Source: Pseudomonas anguilliseptica
GTDB taxonomy: Bacteria > Pseudomonadota > Gammaproteobacteria > Pseudomonadales > Pseudomonadaceae
DNA length: 64,000 nt
Assembly (NCBI RefSeq): GCF_900105355.1
Contig: NZ_FNSC01000002.1
Span: forward strand, 142,093 to 206,092
Direction: 5' to 3'
This document shows positions 34,169-43,900 of the stretch, piece after piece. Position 1 is the first letter of the stretch; every line of letters begins with the position of its first letter. The notes below the pieces were generated by a model. That model made no database searches. It had not been told where the DNA came from and was given only the letters and a program-made list of their open reading frames with translations. The translations under genes and the position numbers were made by a program.

Positions 34169-37100
34169 TTACAAGCTGCTGGCCTTAACCGCAGGCGTAA
34201 ATGGCAGGCATTTGCTGTGAGTATCCGGCTCAAGATAAGGCTGCAGAATCGGCGCCATGCCTTTGAGCACCTGTACCGGTAGCGCTGAGGTGAAGCGGAA
34301 GCTTTCTGCCGCGCGGCCAGGGACGAAGGCAGTAAGGGTGCCGAAGTGACGTGGGCCGAGGTAGAAGACAAAGGTTGCTGTGCGGTTCATCGCGCGTGAG
34401 CTGAGTACCCGGCCACCGGCGCCGACGGTTTCGATGCGGTTATCACCGGTGCCGGTTTTGCCGCCGACTTTCAGCGGTTGGCTGTCAGCCTGAGTAAAGC
34501 TGCCCAGCAAGCGTCGCGCAGTGCCTGCCTCAACCACATCGGCGAGGGCGCTGCGCAGCGCGGCCGCGACCTCAGAGGCCATGACTCGCTTGCCTTCGGT
34601 ATGGTCGCGTACCACCAGGGTGTCATAGGGTGTATCAGCGGCGAAGTGCAGGCTGTCGATGCGGGCAGTGGGTTGCCGAATGCCGTCGTTCTGAATAATC
34701 CCGACTAGCTCGGCCAACGCTGCTGGGCGATCACCGGAGCTGCCGATGGCGGTGGCCAGCGATGGCACCAGATGGGCGAAAGGGTAACCGAGGTTTTGCC
34801 AGCGCCGGTGAATATCGAGGAAGGCCTCCACCTCGAGCATGATGCGGATGCGGCTATCGCGGGCGCTCTTGTGTCGGCTGCGGAACAGCCAGCCGTAGAC
34901 CTCCTGGCGTTCGTCCTGGCTGGCGGCCACCGCATTGCTGAAAGTGGCTTGCGGTTGTTCGATCAGGTAGCCCAAGAGCCACAGCTCAAGTGGGTGGACG
35001 CGGGCGATATAGCCCTGATCCGGCAGGCTGTAGGTGCCGGGTCCGTATCTCTTGTAGAGATCTGCGATGCGCTTATCGCTGAGCTTTTCCTGGGGGAGGT
35101 ACTTGCGCAGGAAGGCGGCGAAGCCGGCTTCATCGCTATGTGGAATCAGGTAGCGGTGCACGGCGGCGAGGCGTACCGAGGTGTGGCGCAGGCCGTTGAG
35201 AAAGGTGTCCAGGCGCTGTTGTTCCGGCTGGCCCTGGTATTTGCGCCAGAAACGCAGCAGGAAGGTGGTGCCCTCACGGTCGGCGAAGTCCTCTAGATAG
35301 GCCTGGCGGCGCGGATCCTTGTCGTCCTTGAGCAGCTCGGCGCTGTTGTTCGGGGCCTGATAGGTGCTGTAGCGCACCAGGTCGCGCATCAGGCGGATAA
35401 ATGGCAGGTTGAGCGACTCGCGCAGGGCTTCACGCATGCTGGCGATGCGCTGGTTATCCTCACGGCGGAAGTTGGCGAAGGTGTGAATGCCGCCGCCAGT
35501 AAAGAAACGCTCACCCGGGTTTGCGGAATATTTGCGTTCAAGCGCCGCATCCAGCATGGCTGGCAGGCTGGCATTGGGAGTGCTTTGCAGATAACCGATG
35601 GCCCAGCGGGTAAGGTTGTCCTGGGCGTTGACTGCGCGCAACTCGCTGGCGCTTTGGCCTGCATGGCGCTGGTGCAGCTCGGCGATGATTTCCAGGTAGG
35701 TAGCCAGCACCCGGAGTTTGGCGGTGGAGCCCAGTTCCAGCTTGCTGCCTTCGTTGATATCGAACGGCTGGTCTGTGCTGTCGGTTTGCACCCGCACCAC
35801 GCTGCCGTTACTGGTGCGCTCGAACAAAGTGAAGCTGTAGCGCACATCGGCGGTCTTTTCCGGGGATAGCAGGCGCTCGCCAAACAGACCGATCTGCCCG
35901 GCAAATTCCGGGTCGGCCAATTGCTGCAGGTACTGACTGGCGGCTTGCTGCAGCTCGTTGTTCAGCGTGCTGGTGGCACTCAGGTCGAGGCGATCTAGGT
36001 CATACAGTGGCATGTTGAGCATGGCTGACAGCCGCGCTCGCGAGACGCTGATGCCCTTGTTGCTGTCCACCGGCTGCAGGTTGGGCTCCAGGGCCCAGTC
36101 GCGGTAGGTGAGTGGCTGGTTCAGCGCCGCATCGCGTAGCGCTGCGTCAATCAGGCCGCCGCCGGCCAGCAGGCGGATATGGCTGTCAGTCAGTTCGGCC
36201 AGGTCATTGCGGCCCTGCGCCAGGTAATAGGATGGGCGGCGCTGGGCAATCATCAGGGCCAACACCTGGCGCAGGGCCAGACCGCGCTCAGCCAGGCTCG
36301 CATCTGGCGAGCGTGTGGGGTCGAGCAACCGGTTGACCTGGGCGAAGTCCGCGCCGAACCAGATGCGCAGACCATCAGCCAGGCCATGCACCTCGCCATG
36401 TCCAGGGGCAGCAGACAGCGGCACGCTGTTGAGGTAATCGCGAACGATATTTTCTCGCGCAGCCAGTGTCTGCGGGCCGCTCTGGTAGGCACGCACGCTG
36501 GCGGAAAGCATCTGCCGCAGTTTTTCCGTGGCCGACAAGGTCAGGCCGTCCGGGGAGTGGCGATATTTCTCCAGCTGGGTGGCCAGGGTGCTGCCACCTG
36601 CAGACTGGTCCTGCATATCCAGCAGTTTGCCGACCTGGGAGATGGCCGCCATGACGAAGCGTGGCCAGTCCACTGCCGGGTTGGCCAGCGGCTGCTCGGG
36701 GTCGAGCAGCTTGCGGTTTTCAATAAACAGCAGGCTGCCGGCTACCAGCGGCGGGATGGCGTTGAAGCTTGGGTAGCGTTGTTGCGGGTAGCGGAATTCA
36801 TAGAAGGGCGTACCGCTGCAGTCACTGATGCGCAGGCCGCTCTGGATCTTCTCCGGGTAGGGTACAAACAGGCCGCGCTGGGCATAGTCGAGCAAGGCGG
36901 GGGAGAACTGCGCCTGTTGTTGCACGATAAAACTGCGCTGACCAAGCCGCTCCAGCATCAAGGGCAGGTTGGTGTAGCCCTGGCGCTTATCGAAAGGGCC
37001 TTCCTTGGGGTAGATGATCGATGGGCTGGGCCCCGGTTTGACCCGATAACTGAGGGTTTGCGCATAGCGGCTGATTTCCTGAGCCTGAAAGCGCGAGGTG

Positions 37101-37258
37101 CGGGCTTCCTCGACAAGCAAAAAACCGCTAGCGATGCACAGCAGCAGAACAAGCAGCCAGAAGGTGACTTTCAGCTTGCTGGTGCGCTTGCGCCGGTTGG
37201 GTTGTTCGCTGGCCGGCAGGGTGGTGATGTCGAGTTGCCAAGGTGCGCCCATATTCAT
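34169..37258 (-). CDS. Large bifunctional penicillin-binding-like protein (GT51 + transpeptidase)
   Basis: 1029 aa. Short cytoplasmic N-terminus, one membrane helix (FWLLVLLLCIASGFLLVEEA) and a glycosyltransferase 51 domain. The first GT51 motif reads FIENRKLLDP, departing from the usual EDxxFxxHxG, while GGSTLATQLEKYRHSP matches GGSTITQQL. The transpeptidase part has SxxK in LGSTAKLRV and KTG in VGGKTGTGDNR. It may act on peptidoglycan in a specialised way, or the GT part may be altered; in relatives it is annotated only as a transglycosylase-domain protein. It stands alone. Confidence 0.8.
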   Translation of the reverse strand: MNMGAPWQLDITTLPASEQPNRRKRTSKLKVTFWLLVLLLCIASGFLLVEEARTSRFQAQEISRYAQTLSYRVKPGPSPSIIYPKEGPFDKRQGYTNLPLMLERLGQRSFIVQQQAQFSPALLDYAQRGLFVPYPEKIQSGLRISDCSGTPFYEFRYPQQRYPSFNAIPPLVAGSLLFIENRKLLDPEQPLANPAVDWPRFVMAAISQVGKLLDMQDQSAGGSTLATQLEKYRHSPDGLTLSATEKLRQMLSASVRAYQSGPQTLAARENIVRDYLNSVPLSAAPGHGEVHGLADGLRIWFGADFAQVNRLLDPTRSPDASLAERGLALRQVLALMIAQRRPSYYLAQGRNDLAELTDSHIRLLAGGGLIDAALRDAALNQPLTYRDWALEPNLQPVDSNKGISVSRARLSAMLNMPLYDLDRLDLSATSTLNNELQQAASQYLQQLADPEFAGQIGLFGERLLSPEKTADVRYSFTLFERTSNGSVVRVQTDSTDQPFDINEGSKLELGSTAKLRVLATYLEIIAELHQRHAGQSASELRAVNAQDNLTRWAIGYLQSTPNASLPAMLDAALERKYSANPGERFFTGGGIHTFANFRREDNQRIASMREALRESLNLPFIRLMRDLVRYSTYQAPNNSAELLKDDKDPRRQAYLEDFADREGTTFLLRFWRKYQGQPEQQRLDTFLNGLRHTSVRLAAVHRYLIPHSDEAGFAAFLRKYLPQEKLSDKRIADLYKRYGPGTYSLPDQGYIARVHPLELWLLGYLIEQPQATFSNAVAASQDERQEVYGWLFRSRHKSARDSRIRIMLEVEAFLDIHRRWQNLGYPFAHLVPSLATAIGSSGDRPAALAELVGIIQNDGIRQPTARIDSLHFAADTPYDTLVVRDHTEGKRVMASEVAAALRSALADVVEAGTARRLLGSFTQADSQPLKVGGKTGTGDNRIETVGAGGRVLSSRAMNRTATFVFYLGPRHFGTLTAFVPGRAAESFRFTSALPVQVLKGMAPILQPYLEPDTHSKCLPFTPAVKASSL

Positions 37259-37431
37259 TTAGCCTGATGTACTCATCCATAGGTTTGACAGGTTGCTGAA
37301 TAACATCAGCGGGTTTGAACACTGAGCTCCTCTCAGCTGGCCACTGTTTGCAGTTTAGTCGCTGGTGCAGCGGGCAGGCCGGGATGGGCTTGGCAGGCAG
37401 AGGGTTTTTCACTGTTTTTTATCTGCCGCTA

Positions 37432-38615
37432 GTGGCCTGTCTGGTTAATCCAATAACTCATTCCGAATTACAGCCAGCTTTGCTCGATGCACGGAGCTGA
37501 TAATCGACTCAGCCGTTTTGCTCCAGCGGAACGGCTTAGCCGAATGTTCGTTATGAGCCTCAATGAAGCGACGTATCGCCGCTCTCAGGTCAGCCACGCT
37601 GCTGAAGGCATCACGATAAAGCGCCCGTCTTTCCAGTTGCGCAAACCAGCCCTCCACGGCGTTCAGCCACGAGGCGCTGGTCGGTGTGAAGTGCAGCTTG
37701 AAACGGGGATGCTTCTCCAGCCATTCCCTGACGGCAGCGGTCTTGTGAGTCGAGCTGTTGTCCAGAATTACATGCAGGTCCAGCTCGGCGGGAGTGCTGC
37801 GGTCGATCTGTCGAAGGAACTCCAAAAACTCCTTGGCCCTGTGCCGCTGGGTGATACGGCCGATGACCTTACCCGTCAGGATGTCAAAGTCTGCGTACAG
37901 ACTGGCCGTACCGTGGCGCTTATAGTCATGCGTCCGCCGCTCAATCTGCCCGGGCTTGAGCGGCAGCATGGGCTGTGTGCGGTCCAGCGCCTGGATCTGT
38001 GTTTTTTCGTCAACAGATAGCACCAGGGCGTTGTCGGGCGGATTCAAATAGAGCCCGACGACATCGACCACTTTGTCTGCAAAGTGCGGGTCGTTACTGA
38101 TCTTGAAGGTTTTCAACCGGTGCGGCTTGAGGTCGGCAGCAGCCCACACCTGTGCGACCTGCCAGATGCTGACCCCAGCGTACTTGGCCATCAACCGTAG
38201 GCTCCAGTGGGTAGCTTCGCGCGGGACTCGCTGGGTCGTCAGCGTCAGGATTTCCTTGATCTTCGCTTCGTTGAGCTTGCGAGGCGCTCCACTGCGCCGC
38301 AGGTCACTCAGCCCCTCCAGACCGGTCTCCTGGTAGCGTTTACGCCATTTGAAGACCACTGGCGCAGAGACTTGCAGCTGCTCGCTGATCTCCTTGGGCG
38401 TGAGACCGTTGGCCAGCAGCAACAGAATTCTGGCCCGCTGGCCGATGCTCTGAGGCAGCGATCCCATGCGTAACCAGCCTTGCAGCATGCCGGCATCACT
38501 GGGACTCAAGAAGAATGGGGCTGCTGGCCGGGCCATATGGGAGCTCAATTCATGACGATAGAGCGCGCAGTATACTGGCCCGACATTGGTTTAACGAATT
38601 TTACAGACAGTTCAC
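37432..38615 (-). mobile_element. IS630-family element (1184 bp)
   Basis: Ends GTGGCCTGTCTGG (37432) and, inverted, GTGAACTGTCTGT (38615), flanked on both sides by TA (37430-37431 and 38616-38617), the IS630 target. It has entered the start of a TonB receptor gene. The other side of the element, however, is not receptor sequence, so a deletion also occurred. Confidence 0.8.
37445..38548 (-). CDS. IS630-family transposase
   Basis: 367 aa; the family start may be internal, at MARPAAPFFL. N-terminal helix-turn-helix (GLTPKEISEQLQVSAPVVF) and a DDE catalytic domain: LVLSVDEKTQIQALDRT, HVILDNSSTHKTAAV and SASWLNAVEGWFAQLERRAL. Intact, so possibly active. Cuts and pastes at TA. Confidence 0.92.
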   Translation of the reverse strand: MSSHMARPAAPFFLSPSDAGMLQGWLRMGSLPQSIGQRARILLLLANGLTPKEISEQLQVSAPVVFKWRKRYQETGLEGLSDLRRSGAPRKLNEAKIKEILTLTTQRVPREATHWSLRLMAKYAGVSIWQVAQVWAAADLKPHRLKTFKISNDPHFADKVVDVVGLYLNPPDNALVLSVDEKTQIQALDRTQPMLPLKPGQIERRTHDYKRHGTASLYADFDILTGKVIGRITQRHRAKEFLEFLRQIDRSTPAELDLHVILDNSSTHKTAAVREWLEKHPRFKLHFTPTSASWLNAVEGWFAQLERRALYRDAFSSVADLRAAIRRFIEAHNEHSAKPFRWSKTAESIISSVHRAKLAVIRNELLD

Positions 38616-38750
38616 TAGCGCGTTCAGCGATTGTGCGAGGGGCGCGGCGGGTAGGTCGAAATCGATTTCGCTGGCAGCCTGGGACATCGACGACAGGCCG
38701 AGCAGCAGGCTGCTGGCCAACAGGGTAAGGTGCCGGGTCGGGGTTTTCAC
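38616..38750 (-). pseudogene. TonB-dependent receptor, N-terminal remnant (signal peptide + start of STN)
   Basis: From GTG 38750 the translation begins MKTPTRHLTLLASSLLLGLS and reads SQAASEIDFDLPAAPLAQSL, i.e. a signal peptide and the first strand of the STN domain used by FecA/FpvA-type receptors to signal to FecR. It is cut after SLNAL by the IS630. It sits 82 bp downstream of fecR, the expected receptor position. The remaining ~750 residues are absent from the window. Confidence 0.8.
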
Positions 38751-38831
38751 TGATGGGGCTCCGGGAAAGAAAAAGGGACGTTCCTGGAAATAGCCGCTTC
38801 AGACACGGCAAAACCCTACCTCGTGGTGCAA

Positions 38832-39659
38832 TTATTTTTTCAGGTTGCGCCGGCTCAGGCTCAGCGTGCCGTCGGTTGCCGTGTGCAGTTCCACTGGCAA
38901 TATCTGCGGCAACAGGGTCAGCAGAGTGCCCAGGTTCGCGCGTTCGAAGGTGCCGGACACCGGCAATTGGGCCAGGTCAGGCGTGGCGAGGTGTACGGCG
39001 GTGTTCTGCTGGCGCTCGAGGGTATCCAGCACCTCGATCAACGGGGTGCGCTCGAACACCAGACGGCCTTCGGTCCAGCCGCTCAACGCCTGGGCGTCGA
39101 CCTGAGTCGGCTCGCCCAATTGGCCGCTTCGTGACAGCAGCTGATGGCCAGGGCTGAGCAGTTGTTCAGTCGTCTGACCTCGCACGCCGACTCGGCCTTC
39201 GACGACGGAAATACGCACGCTGTCCGCCAGACGGCTGACGTTGTAGCGCGTGCCGAGCACTGTGATCTCGGTTGAGCCGGCCAGAGTCCTGAACGGGCGG
39301 TAGAGTGCCGGCGCGACATCGAACAATGCCTGGCCAGCCTGCAATGCCACGCGGCGGCTGCGCAGGTGCCAGCTGACCTCGATCTGACTGGCGCCGTCGA
39401 GGGTGACGCGGCTGCCATCGTCCAGTTCGAGGCGCTGAACCTGCCCGGCCGCGCTGATGTAGACGTCGCGGTGATAGGCCGGGTCGAGCCAGAACAGCCC
39501 GCCAGCCAGCACCATCAAAACGGCCAGCACGCCGGATATGCTGTTGTGATGCCTGGTCTTCTGGGGTGGCGAGGGCAGGGGGAAACGTTTCTTAAGTTCG
39601 TCGCGATGGCGCGTTAGTGCGTCGTCCGTGGGGTTGTGTTCGTCAGCTGGGCGGTTCAT
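38832..39659 (-). CDS. FecR-family anti-sigma regulator
   Basis: 275 aa; start at ATG 39659 overlaps the sigma factor stop by 4 bp. Cytoplasmic N-terminal helical segment (TRHRDELKKRFPLPSPP), one membrane helix (ISGVLAVLMVLAGGLFWL), then the periplasmic FecR domain (DDGSRVTLDGASQIEVSW; GQALFDVAPALYRPF; STEITVLGTRYNVSRLAD) and C-terminal receptor-contact region. It normally transmits the ligand signal from the STN domain of the receptor. That partner is destroyed here, so the signal path is probably open-ended. Confidence 0.9.
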   Translation of the reverse strand: MNRPADEHNPTDDALTRHRDELKKRFPLPSPPQKTRHHNSISGVLAVLMVLAGGLFWLDPAYHRDVYISAAGQVQRLELDDGSRVTLDGASQIEVSWHLRSRRVALQAGQALFDVAPALYRPFRTLAGSTEITVLGTRYNVSRLADSVRISVVEGRVGVRGQTTEQLLSPGHQLLSRSGQLGEPTQVDAQALSGWTEGRLVFERTPLIEVLDTLERQQNTAVHLATPDLAQLPVSGTFERANLGTLLTLLPQILPVELHTATDGTLSLSRRNLKK

Positions 39660-40237
39660 ATGCAGGCCTTCGTGTAACCCAGGCGTGCCAGGCACTTGGT
39701 CATACCGAGCTTGAGGTGTTTTTCCACGGCCTTCAGCGAGATGCCCAGTTGTTCGGCGACCTGCTGCTGCGGCAGCTCATGAATCTTGTGCATGACGAAT
39801 ACCTGCTGGCAGCGCGGCGGCAGCTCGGCAATGGCGACGCACAGACGCTCCAGTTCGTCGGCTGCGGCATGCCGGCGCTCCGGGCTTGGCGCGTTGCAGA
39901 GCACCTCGTTCAGTTCCGCCTGCACGTCCACCCAGCTCTGGCGGCGTCGTTCGCTGCGATAGTGGCTGATGGCACGATCATGGGTGATCTTGTGCAGCAG
40001 TGCCAAGGGCACGCGTACGGCCTCCTTCCCGGGTGATTCCAGCAATTGCGCGCAGACGTCATGCACCACTTCGCGTGCCGCCTGACGGTCACCAAAGCGG
40101 CGGCGCACGGAGTCGACCAGCTCGTCATAGTGGCGGGCAAGGGTGGTGATCAGGGAGGGTTTGGCGGATGCGTGAGGCAAGGGGCGAGCTTTGTAGGCAT
40201 GATTATTTGTGCAAATATAAATGAGAATTCTTTGCAT
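39656..40237 (-). CDS. ECF sigma factor, FecI type
   Basis: Up to 193 aa. Region 2 at LARHYDELVDSVRRRFGDRQ to RRRQSWVDV and region 4 at LPPRCQQVFVMHKIHELPQQ to KAVEKHLKLGMTKCLARLGY. The ATG at 40237 lies within a Fur-like box, which makes it doubtful; TTG 40180 (MPHASAKPSLITTLARHYDE) is an alternative. Directs RNA polymerase to iron-uptake receptor promoters. Its cognate receptor downstream has been destroyed by an IS630 (38601-38750). Confidence 0.85.
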   Translation of the reverse strand: MQRILIYICTNNHAYKARPLPHASAKPSLITTLARHYDELVDSVRRRFGDRQAAREVVHDVCAQLLESPGKEAVRVPLALLHKITHDRAISHYRSERRRQSWVDVQAELNEVLCNAPSPERRHAAADELERLCVAIAELPPRCQQVFVMHKIHELPQQQVAEQLGISLKAVEKHLKLGMTKCLARLGYTKACI

Positions 40238-40238
40238 T
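40214..40238 (-). promoter_or_regulatory. Putative Fur box at the fecI start
   Basis: ATAAATGAGAATTCTTTGCA region, AT-rich with the imperfect AATGAGAATT/TTTGCATT symmetry typical of Fur sites. It overlaps the first possible fecI start. Expected to be repressed by iron-loaded Fur. Confidence 0.6.
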
Positions 40239-40318
40239 TAAAGCTGCGCCTGTGCGTGCCTTGTCCCCGACACTTGCTTGGCCGATTCAGGGCAGGCCCA
40301 GGGACTGAAAGGGCGGGA

Positions 40319-40786
40319 TCAGTCCAGCGGCAACTCGGTGGTGCGTTTCACCTCGCTCATGGCGATATGCGAGTGCGCTTCGTGTACGTGCGGGCGTTGC
40401 AGCAGGTGGTCGCGCAGAAAGCGCTCGTAGCTGGCGATGTCCTTGGCCACCACCTTGAGCAGGTAGTCCGAGCCGCCGGCCATGGTGAAACACTCCAACA
40501 CTTCCGGGTAACCGACCACCGCCTGCTCGAATTCTTCCAGGTTGCTGCGCCCGTGCGCCGACAGCTTGATATCGACAAATACGGTGATGCTAAAGCCCAG
40601 TTGCTTGTGGCTGAGCAGGGCAACCTTGCGCTCGATGATGCCTTCTTCCTGCATGCGATGAATCCGCCGCCAGCAAGGCGATTGTGACAACTCCACCTTC
40701 TCGGCGATCTCGGCGGCGGAGAGGTCGGCGTTATGTTGCAGCAGGCGGAGAATCTTGCGGTCGATGGGGCTGGGTTTTTCTTGCAT
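40319..40786 (-). CDS. Lrp/AsnC-family transcription regulator
   Basis: 155 aa. N-terminal helix-turn-helix AAEIAEKVELSQSPCWRRIH and C-terminal RAM domain (VFVDIKLSAHGRSNLEEFEQ; ECFTMAGGSDYLLKVVAKDI). Lies 202 bp from, and divergent to, the indolepyruvate ferredoxin oxidoreductase gene. It probably senses an amino acid and controls that operon, but no operator was identified. Confidence 0.87.
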   Translation of the reverse strand: MQEKPSPIDRKILRLLQHNADLSAAEIAEKVELSQSPCWRRIHRMQEEGIIERKVALLSHKQLGFSITVFVDIKLSAHGRSNLEEFEQAVVGYPEVLECFTMAGGSDYLLKVVAKDIASYERFLRDHLLQRPHVHEAHSHIAMSEVKRTTELPLD

Positions 40787-40987
40787 GACTGTTCCGAATT
40801 TTTTGTTCTTGTTGGATTAATCATGCGCAGTATCTGTAAAACGGCCAGCAAAAAGAAATAAAAAAGCCGTGCGCTCCGTTCATATTCTTGGCTATGCGCC
40901 TTGTGTGGTGATCCCGCACTAGGCTTAACAAGGGTGGCATTAACCGTTGCCAACCCAGCTCTCGATAAAAATAACAGGAGCACCATC

Positions 40988-43900
40988 ATGTCTCTGGCCG
41001 AGATCCGCCTGGATGACAAGTACCGCCTTGCTACCGGTCACCTCTACCTGACCGGCACCCAGGCGCTGACCCGTCTGCCCATGCTGCAGAAGCAACGCGA
41101 CGCAGCTCATGGCCTGAATACCGCGTGCTTTATTTCCGGTTACCGTGGCTCGCCGCTGGGCAACCTCGACAAGAGCCTGTGGGATGCCAAGGAGTACCTC
41201 AAAGACAATCACATCCACTTCCAGTCGGGGGTCAACGAAGAGTTAGCCGCCACCTCGGTGTGGGGCAGCCAGCAGACCAGTCTGTTCCCCGGTGCGCGCT
41301 ACGACGGCGTGTTTGCCATGTGGTACGGCAAGGGTCCGGGTGTGGACCGCTGCGGTGATGTGTTCAAGCACGGCAACTCGGCCGGCGTCTCCGAGCATGG
41401 CGGTGTGCTGCTGCTGGCCGGCGACGACCATGGCTGCAAGTCCTCGAGCATTGCCAACCAGAGCGAGCATGCGTTTATCGCCGCCTCGATACCGGTACTC
41501 AACCCGGCCAACGTTCAGGAGATTCTCGATTACGGGATCATCGGCTGGGAGCTTTCGCGTTACAGCGGTTGCTGGGTGGCGCTGAAAACCATCGCCGAAA
41601 ACGTCGATTCTTCCGCCGTGGTGGATGTCGACCCGCTGCGCATGCAGGTGAAGATTCCCGAGGACTTCCAGCTGCCGGAGGACGGCGTGTATATCCGCTG
41701 GCCTGACCCGCCCCTTGCTCAGGAAGCGCGCCTTAACACCTACAAAATCTACGCCGCCCGTGCCTTTGCGCTGGCCAACAACCTCAACCAGATCAAGCTC
41801 GATTCGCCCAACCCGCGCCTGGGCATTATCACCACCGGTAAGTCCTATCTCGACGTGCGCCAGGCCCTGGACGACCTCGGTCTGGACGAAGCGCTGTGCG
41901 CCCAGGTCGGCCTGCGCGTACTCAAGGTCGGCATGAGCTGGCCGCTGGAGCCTGTTTCGGTGCATGAGTTCGCCGAAGGCCTGGACGAGATTCTGGTGGT
42001 CGAGGAAAAACGCAGCATCATCGAAGACCAGCTCACCGGTCAGCTGTACAACTGGCCCGTGGGCAAGCGCCCGGTGGTGGTGGGCGAGTTCGACGAAGCC
42101 GGGCATTCGCTGCTGCCGAACCTGTCCGAACTGACCCCGGCGATGATCGCCCGCGCCATCGCCAAGCGCCTCGCGCCGATCTACAGCAGCCCGCAAATTG
42201 AAGAGCGCCTGGCCTTCCTCGCCGCCAAGGAAGCCTCGCTGGCCGCGCCTAAGCATCACACCGTGCGCACCCCGCATTTCTGCTCCGGATGCCCGCACAA
42301 CACCTCGACCAAACTGCCGGAAGGCAGCCGTGCCCAAGGCGGTATTGGTTGCCATTACATGACCCAGTGGATGGACCGCAATACCGACACCTTTACCCAG
42401 ATGGGCGGCGAGGGCGCGACCTGGATCGGCCAGGCGCCGTTTACCGACACCCCGCATATCTTCCAGAACCTCGGCGACGGCACCTACTTCCACTCCGGCC
42501 AGCTGGCCCTGCGTGCGGCCGTGGCCGCCGGGGTGAATATCACCTACAAAATTCTCTACAACGACGCCGTGGCCATGACCGGCGGCCAGCCCATCGACGG
42601 CGAACTGCGCGTCGATCAGCTGAGCCAGCAGGTGTACGCCGAAGGGGTGAAACGCATTGCCCTGGTCACCGACGAGCCGGAAAAATACCCGACGCGCAAC
42701 ACCTTCGCGCCTATCGTCACCTTCCACCATCGGCGTGATCTGGATGCTGTGCAGCGTGAGCTGCGCGAGTTCCAGGGTTGCTCGGTGATCATCTACGATC
42801 AGACCTGCGCCACCGAGAAACGTCGTCGGCGCAAGCGCGGCAAGCTGGTCGACCCGCAGAAGCGTGCCTTTATCAACCCGGCGGTGTGCGAGGGTTGCGG
42901 CGATTGCAGCGTCAAGTCCAACTGCCTGTCAGTGCTGCCGCTGGAAACCGAGTTGGGGCGTAAGCGCGAGATCGACCAGAACTCCTGCAACAAGGATTTC
43001 AGCTGCGTGGAGGGCTTCTGTCCGAGTTTTGTCACTGTGCACGGCGGCAGTCTGCGCAAACCCACGGCCGTTGGCCTGGGCGCGCTATTTATCGCCTTAC
43101 CGGAACCGCGCCAACCTGCGCTGGATCGCCCTTGGAATATCCTCTTGCCGGGTGTCGGCGGCAGCGGCGTGACCACTGTCGGCGCGTTGCTCGGCATGGC
43201 TGCGCATATCGAAGGCAAGGGCTGCAGCGTGCTCGATCAGGCTGGCCTGGCGCAGAAATTTGGCCCGGTGATCACCCATATCCGCGTCGCCGCCAAGCAG
43301 AACGATATCTTTGCCGTACGCATCGCAGCCGGGGAAACCGACCTGCTGCTCGGTTGCGATCTGGTGGTGTCGGCCAGTGAAGAGGCCCTGGCCAAGCTGA
43401 ATGACAAGATCGCCCATGCGGTGGTCAACAGTCATGAAGCTGCAACCGCCGAATTCACCCGCAACCCCGATGCCCAGGTGCCTGGCGCGGCCATGCGCGA
43501 GGCGCTGATCGAAGCGGTGGGGGCGAGCAAAACCCACTTTGTCGATGCCAGCCGTCTGGCCACCCGCCTGCTTGGCGACAGCATCGCCACCAACCTGTTT
43601 ATGCTCGGTTTCGCTTACCAGAAAGGCCTGGTGCCGGTTTCCTCTGAAGCCATCAACAAGGCCATCGAGCTTAATGGCGTGGCTGTGCAACTGAATCAGC
43701 AGGCCTTTCTCTGGGGCCGTCGTGCGGCCCATGATGCGGTCGCGGTGGAGCGTCTGGCCAAGCCAGACGTGATCGAAGCGCCGCATTGCCAGACTCTGGA
43801 CGAAATCGTCGCTGATCGCGTGGTGCGCCTGACTGCCTACCAGAACGCCGCCTACGCCGAGCGTTACCGCGAGCAGGTGGCGCGGGTGCAGCAGGTCGAC

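Noticed and set aside
37448..38591. Inner GGTTAATCC / AACCAAT repeats as the IS630 ends with TA at 37446
   Set aside because: The outer repeats GTGGCCTGTCTGG / GTGAACTGTCTGT fit better and are directly flanked by TA on both sides (37430 and 38616), leaving the receptor remnant in frame up to the TA.
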